From the NCBI GenBank assembly GCA_030152585.1, contig JASLJC010000051.1, forward strand, positions 1-24,803: DNA of 24,803 nucleotides. The letters run 5' to 3'. This stretch comes from Savagea sp. (GTDB lineage Bacteria > Bacillota > Bacilli > Bacillales_A > Planococcaceae). Under the pieces are notes generated by a model, which saw only the letters and a program-made list of their open reading frames with translations, did no database searches and was not told the DNA's origin. Below are positions 24,601 to 24,803 of this stretch, in pieces (position 1 is the stretch's first letter; every line of letters starts with the position of its first letter). A program made the position numbers and the translations under genes.

Positions 24601-24803
24601 GGTCGTCAAATGTACAAGTCATTACACCGTTTGCTGGTTCACAAACACCGTGATCCATTTGGAGTGTTTGATTCGCAACATTTAAGAAGTGTGGATAAGA
24701 AACTTCGAAATAATCTCCTGATTGAACTGTCGTTCCTGGAGTAATGTTCCAATCCATTTTAATACCAATTTGATCTCCATTATGGTAAGTATCTTTATTT
24801 CCT
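21683..24803 (-). CDS. LPQTG cell-wall-anchored adhesin, C-terminal part (5' end outside the window)
   Basis: The frame stays open to the right edge, so the start is missing; residues are numbered here from the Met at 24757, giving 1024. Residues about 1-250 look like an adhesin ligand-binding region of Ig-like folds, similar to Cna-type domains. Residues 258-345 are a SpaA/CnaB-type domain with FTVVKID and LVETKAPVGY, the Lys and Glu pattern of an internal isopeptide bond. Residues 361-786 hold five repeats of 80-90 residues, each with a VCENF/VCEDF Cys and an NC Cys. Residues 787-960 are a Pro/Thr/Glu-rich wall-spanning stalk. LPQTG (994-998), a hydrophobic segment (1001-1019) and RRTA form the sorting signal. 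Sortase should link Thr997 to the cell wall. The host ligand is unknown. Confidence 0.93.
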   Translation of the reverse strand, partial: GNKDTYHNGDQIGIKMDWNITPGTTVQSGDYFEVSYPHFLNVANQTLQMDHGVCEPANGVMTCTFDDRVNGQDNLSGGFEFGAQLKFQENSGKHNETIYINGVAVGQVEVDAGDGSTGNTGGTTGRDLGKWGTRSMEDPSIINWTVELNGDLTYDMINFTDTPGHGHHILPETVSVGINGQTVDYKNSQHVDSHSVTENSISMQLRTYRLDYPVQKYNATIYYSTKITDENVAGWSNSATITPHGGQSQSTSTFVEKFGGAWSQGELAKYRGSFTVVKIDEAGTPLQGATFDLKDNEGNVVQTFTTDENVQATIADITGGHYTLVETKAPVGYVLNEEAMDVMLKFDQEKSFTKEVVNKKEQTTEPSEPKEPTVPENVCENFTVNTENGSKVTITDKETKEVISEGTVTDGTFVTKNPLEPGKDYTVAVEKEGYETATKDVTGSEDNCEVTVELTKVPAKNVCENFIVTVKDGEKLVNDAKVTIKQGDKIVASGTTGGKAAAGNNMPDGQYIKATPLEPGKDYTVIVEKDGYETVTKPVQVDENCKVEINLTPEKNVCENFTVNTENGSKVTITDEAGNVVEEGTVEEGTFVTKQPLEPGKDYTVTVEKDGYEKETVEVKGSEENCEITVDLTEVPVKDVCENFTVNTENGSTVTITDEAGNVVEEGTVEEGTFVTKQPLQPGKDYTVTVEKDGYEKETVEVKGSEENCEITVDLTEVPAKNVCEDFTVNVKKDGEIVEDATVQIVDENGNVVSEGTTDANGQFVTEEPLTPGNWYEVIINGDHIQVVKGSEDNCETTIDLVEKPTTPTEPTEPVEPTEPTEPVEPEDGEEKPSIEEKPTTPTEPTKPVEPTEPEKPTTGGGGGNTPTDPTPVEPENGEEKPSIEEKPTTPTEPTKPVEPTEPEKPTTGGGGGGNTSTDPTPVEPEDGTELPSIEEKPVTPEDGTELPSIEEKPVTPEDGTELPSVEEKPVTPEEELVAGVTENNDKAETTKNDGEVLGEKETNQKPMLPQTGQSIDYMLIVFAMMFIAAGAYLTRRTA
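21764..21778 (-). other. LPQTG sortase sorting motif of the adhesin
   Basis: The codons for LPQTG are followed by about 19 hydrophobic residues and RRTA, the standard sortase A-type sorting signal. Confidence 0.95.
21884..22027 (-). repeat. three tandem 48-base repeats in the adhesin stalk
   Basis: Each 16-residue unit reads EDGTELPSIEEKPVTP (Ile replaced by Val in the last). The DNA copies are nearly identical, suggesting recent slippage or recombination and likely length variation between strains. Confidence 0.9.
22022..22318 (-). repeat. two tandem stalk repeats of 147 and 150 bases
   Basis: Each unit runs GEEKPSIEEKPTTPTEPTKP, then a Gly-rich run (TTGGGGGN or one Gly longer), then DPTPVEPE. 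The second unit is one codon longer. Both encode stiff Pro-rich stalk joined by a flexible glycine hinge. Confidence 0.88.
22651..23148 (-). repeat. two nearly identical 249-base tandem repeats in the adhesin
   Basis: The same sequence recurs with a period of 249 bases (83 codons), for example the block beginning near 22651 and again near 22900. They encode cysteine-repeat copies 3 and 4, which differ at only a few residues (SKV/STV, LEPG/LQPG). The other three copies are more diverged, pointing to a recent duplication. Confidence 0.9.

Overview
The window looks like chromosomal DNA of a Bacillaceae-type Firmicute. The grounds are strong GGAGG-type ribosome binding sites, near-consensus sigma-A promoters, a T-box-regulated ilv-leu operon, a ComK-family gene, and an LPQTG sortase substrate. 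No rRNA, tRNA, CRISPR array, insertion sequence, integrase or phage gene was seen. The species cannot be named from the sequence alone.

Bases 1-1331 hold a possible gene tail at the left edge and a membrane-anchored CapA-family protein with its own promoter. Bases 1426-11662 form one large minus-strand block in transcription order ilvD, T-box leader, ilvB, ilvN, ilvC, leuA, leuB, leuC, leuD, ending in a strong terminator. Together these genes make valine, leucine and the shared isoleucine steps. ilvD has a consensus promoter with a candidate CcpA (cre) site about 88 bases upstream of the predicted start of transcription. The T-box sits after ilvD, so uncharged-tRNA control should act on ilvBNC-leuABCD but not on ilvD. 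A terminator-like hairpin between leuB and leuC may reduce or stabilise part of the message.

Bases 11772-13136 hold a short comK-like gene divergent from a small sigma-70 family gene, then a 56-residue Cys-containing protein. Bases 13204-15276 hold thiC behind a complete TPP riboswitch with a terminator and a consensus promoter. Bases 15283-16261 hold a GreA-like transcription factor paired with an unrecognised protein.

Bases 16440-20882 hold a YjiH-type membrane protein, a methyl-accepting chemotaxis protein and a tartrate dehydrogenase-like enzyme related to LeuB. Bases 21000-24803 hold a small lipoprotein and the C-terminal 1039 codons of a cell-wall adhesin. The adhesin has an N-terminal ligand-binding-like region, one SpaA/CnaB-type domain, five repeats of 80-90 residues that each carry a pair of cysteines, a Pro/Thr/Glu-rich wall-spanning stalk and an LPQTG anchor. 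Its 5' end lies beyond the window.

Most of the window is core metabolism. The parts most worth following are the cysteine-paired adhesin repeats, the comK/sigma divergent pair, the GreA-like/unknown pair, and the layered control of the ilv-leu block.
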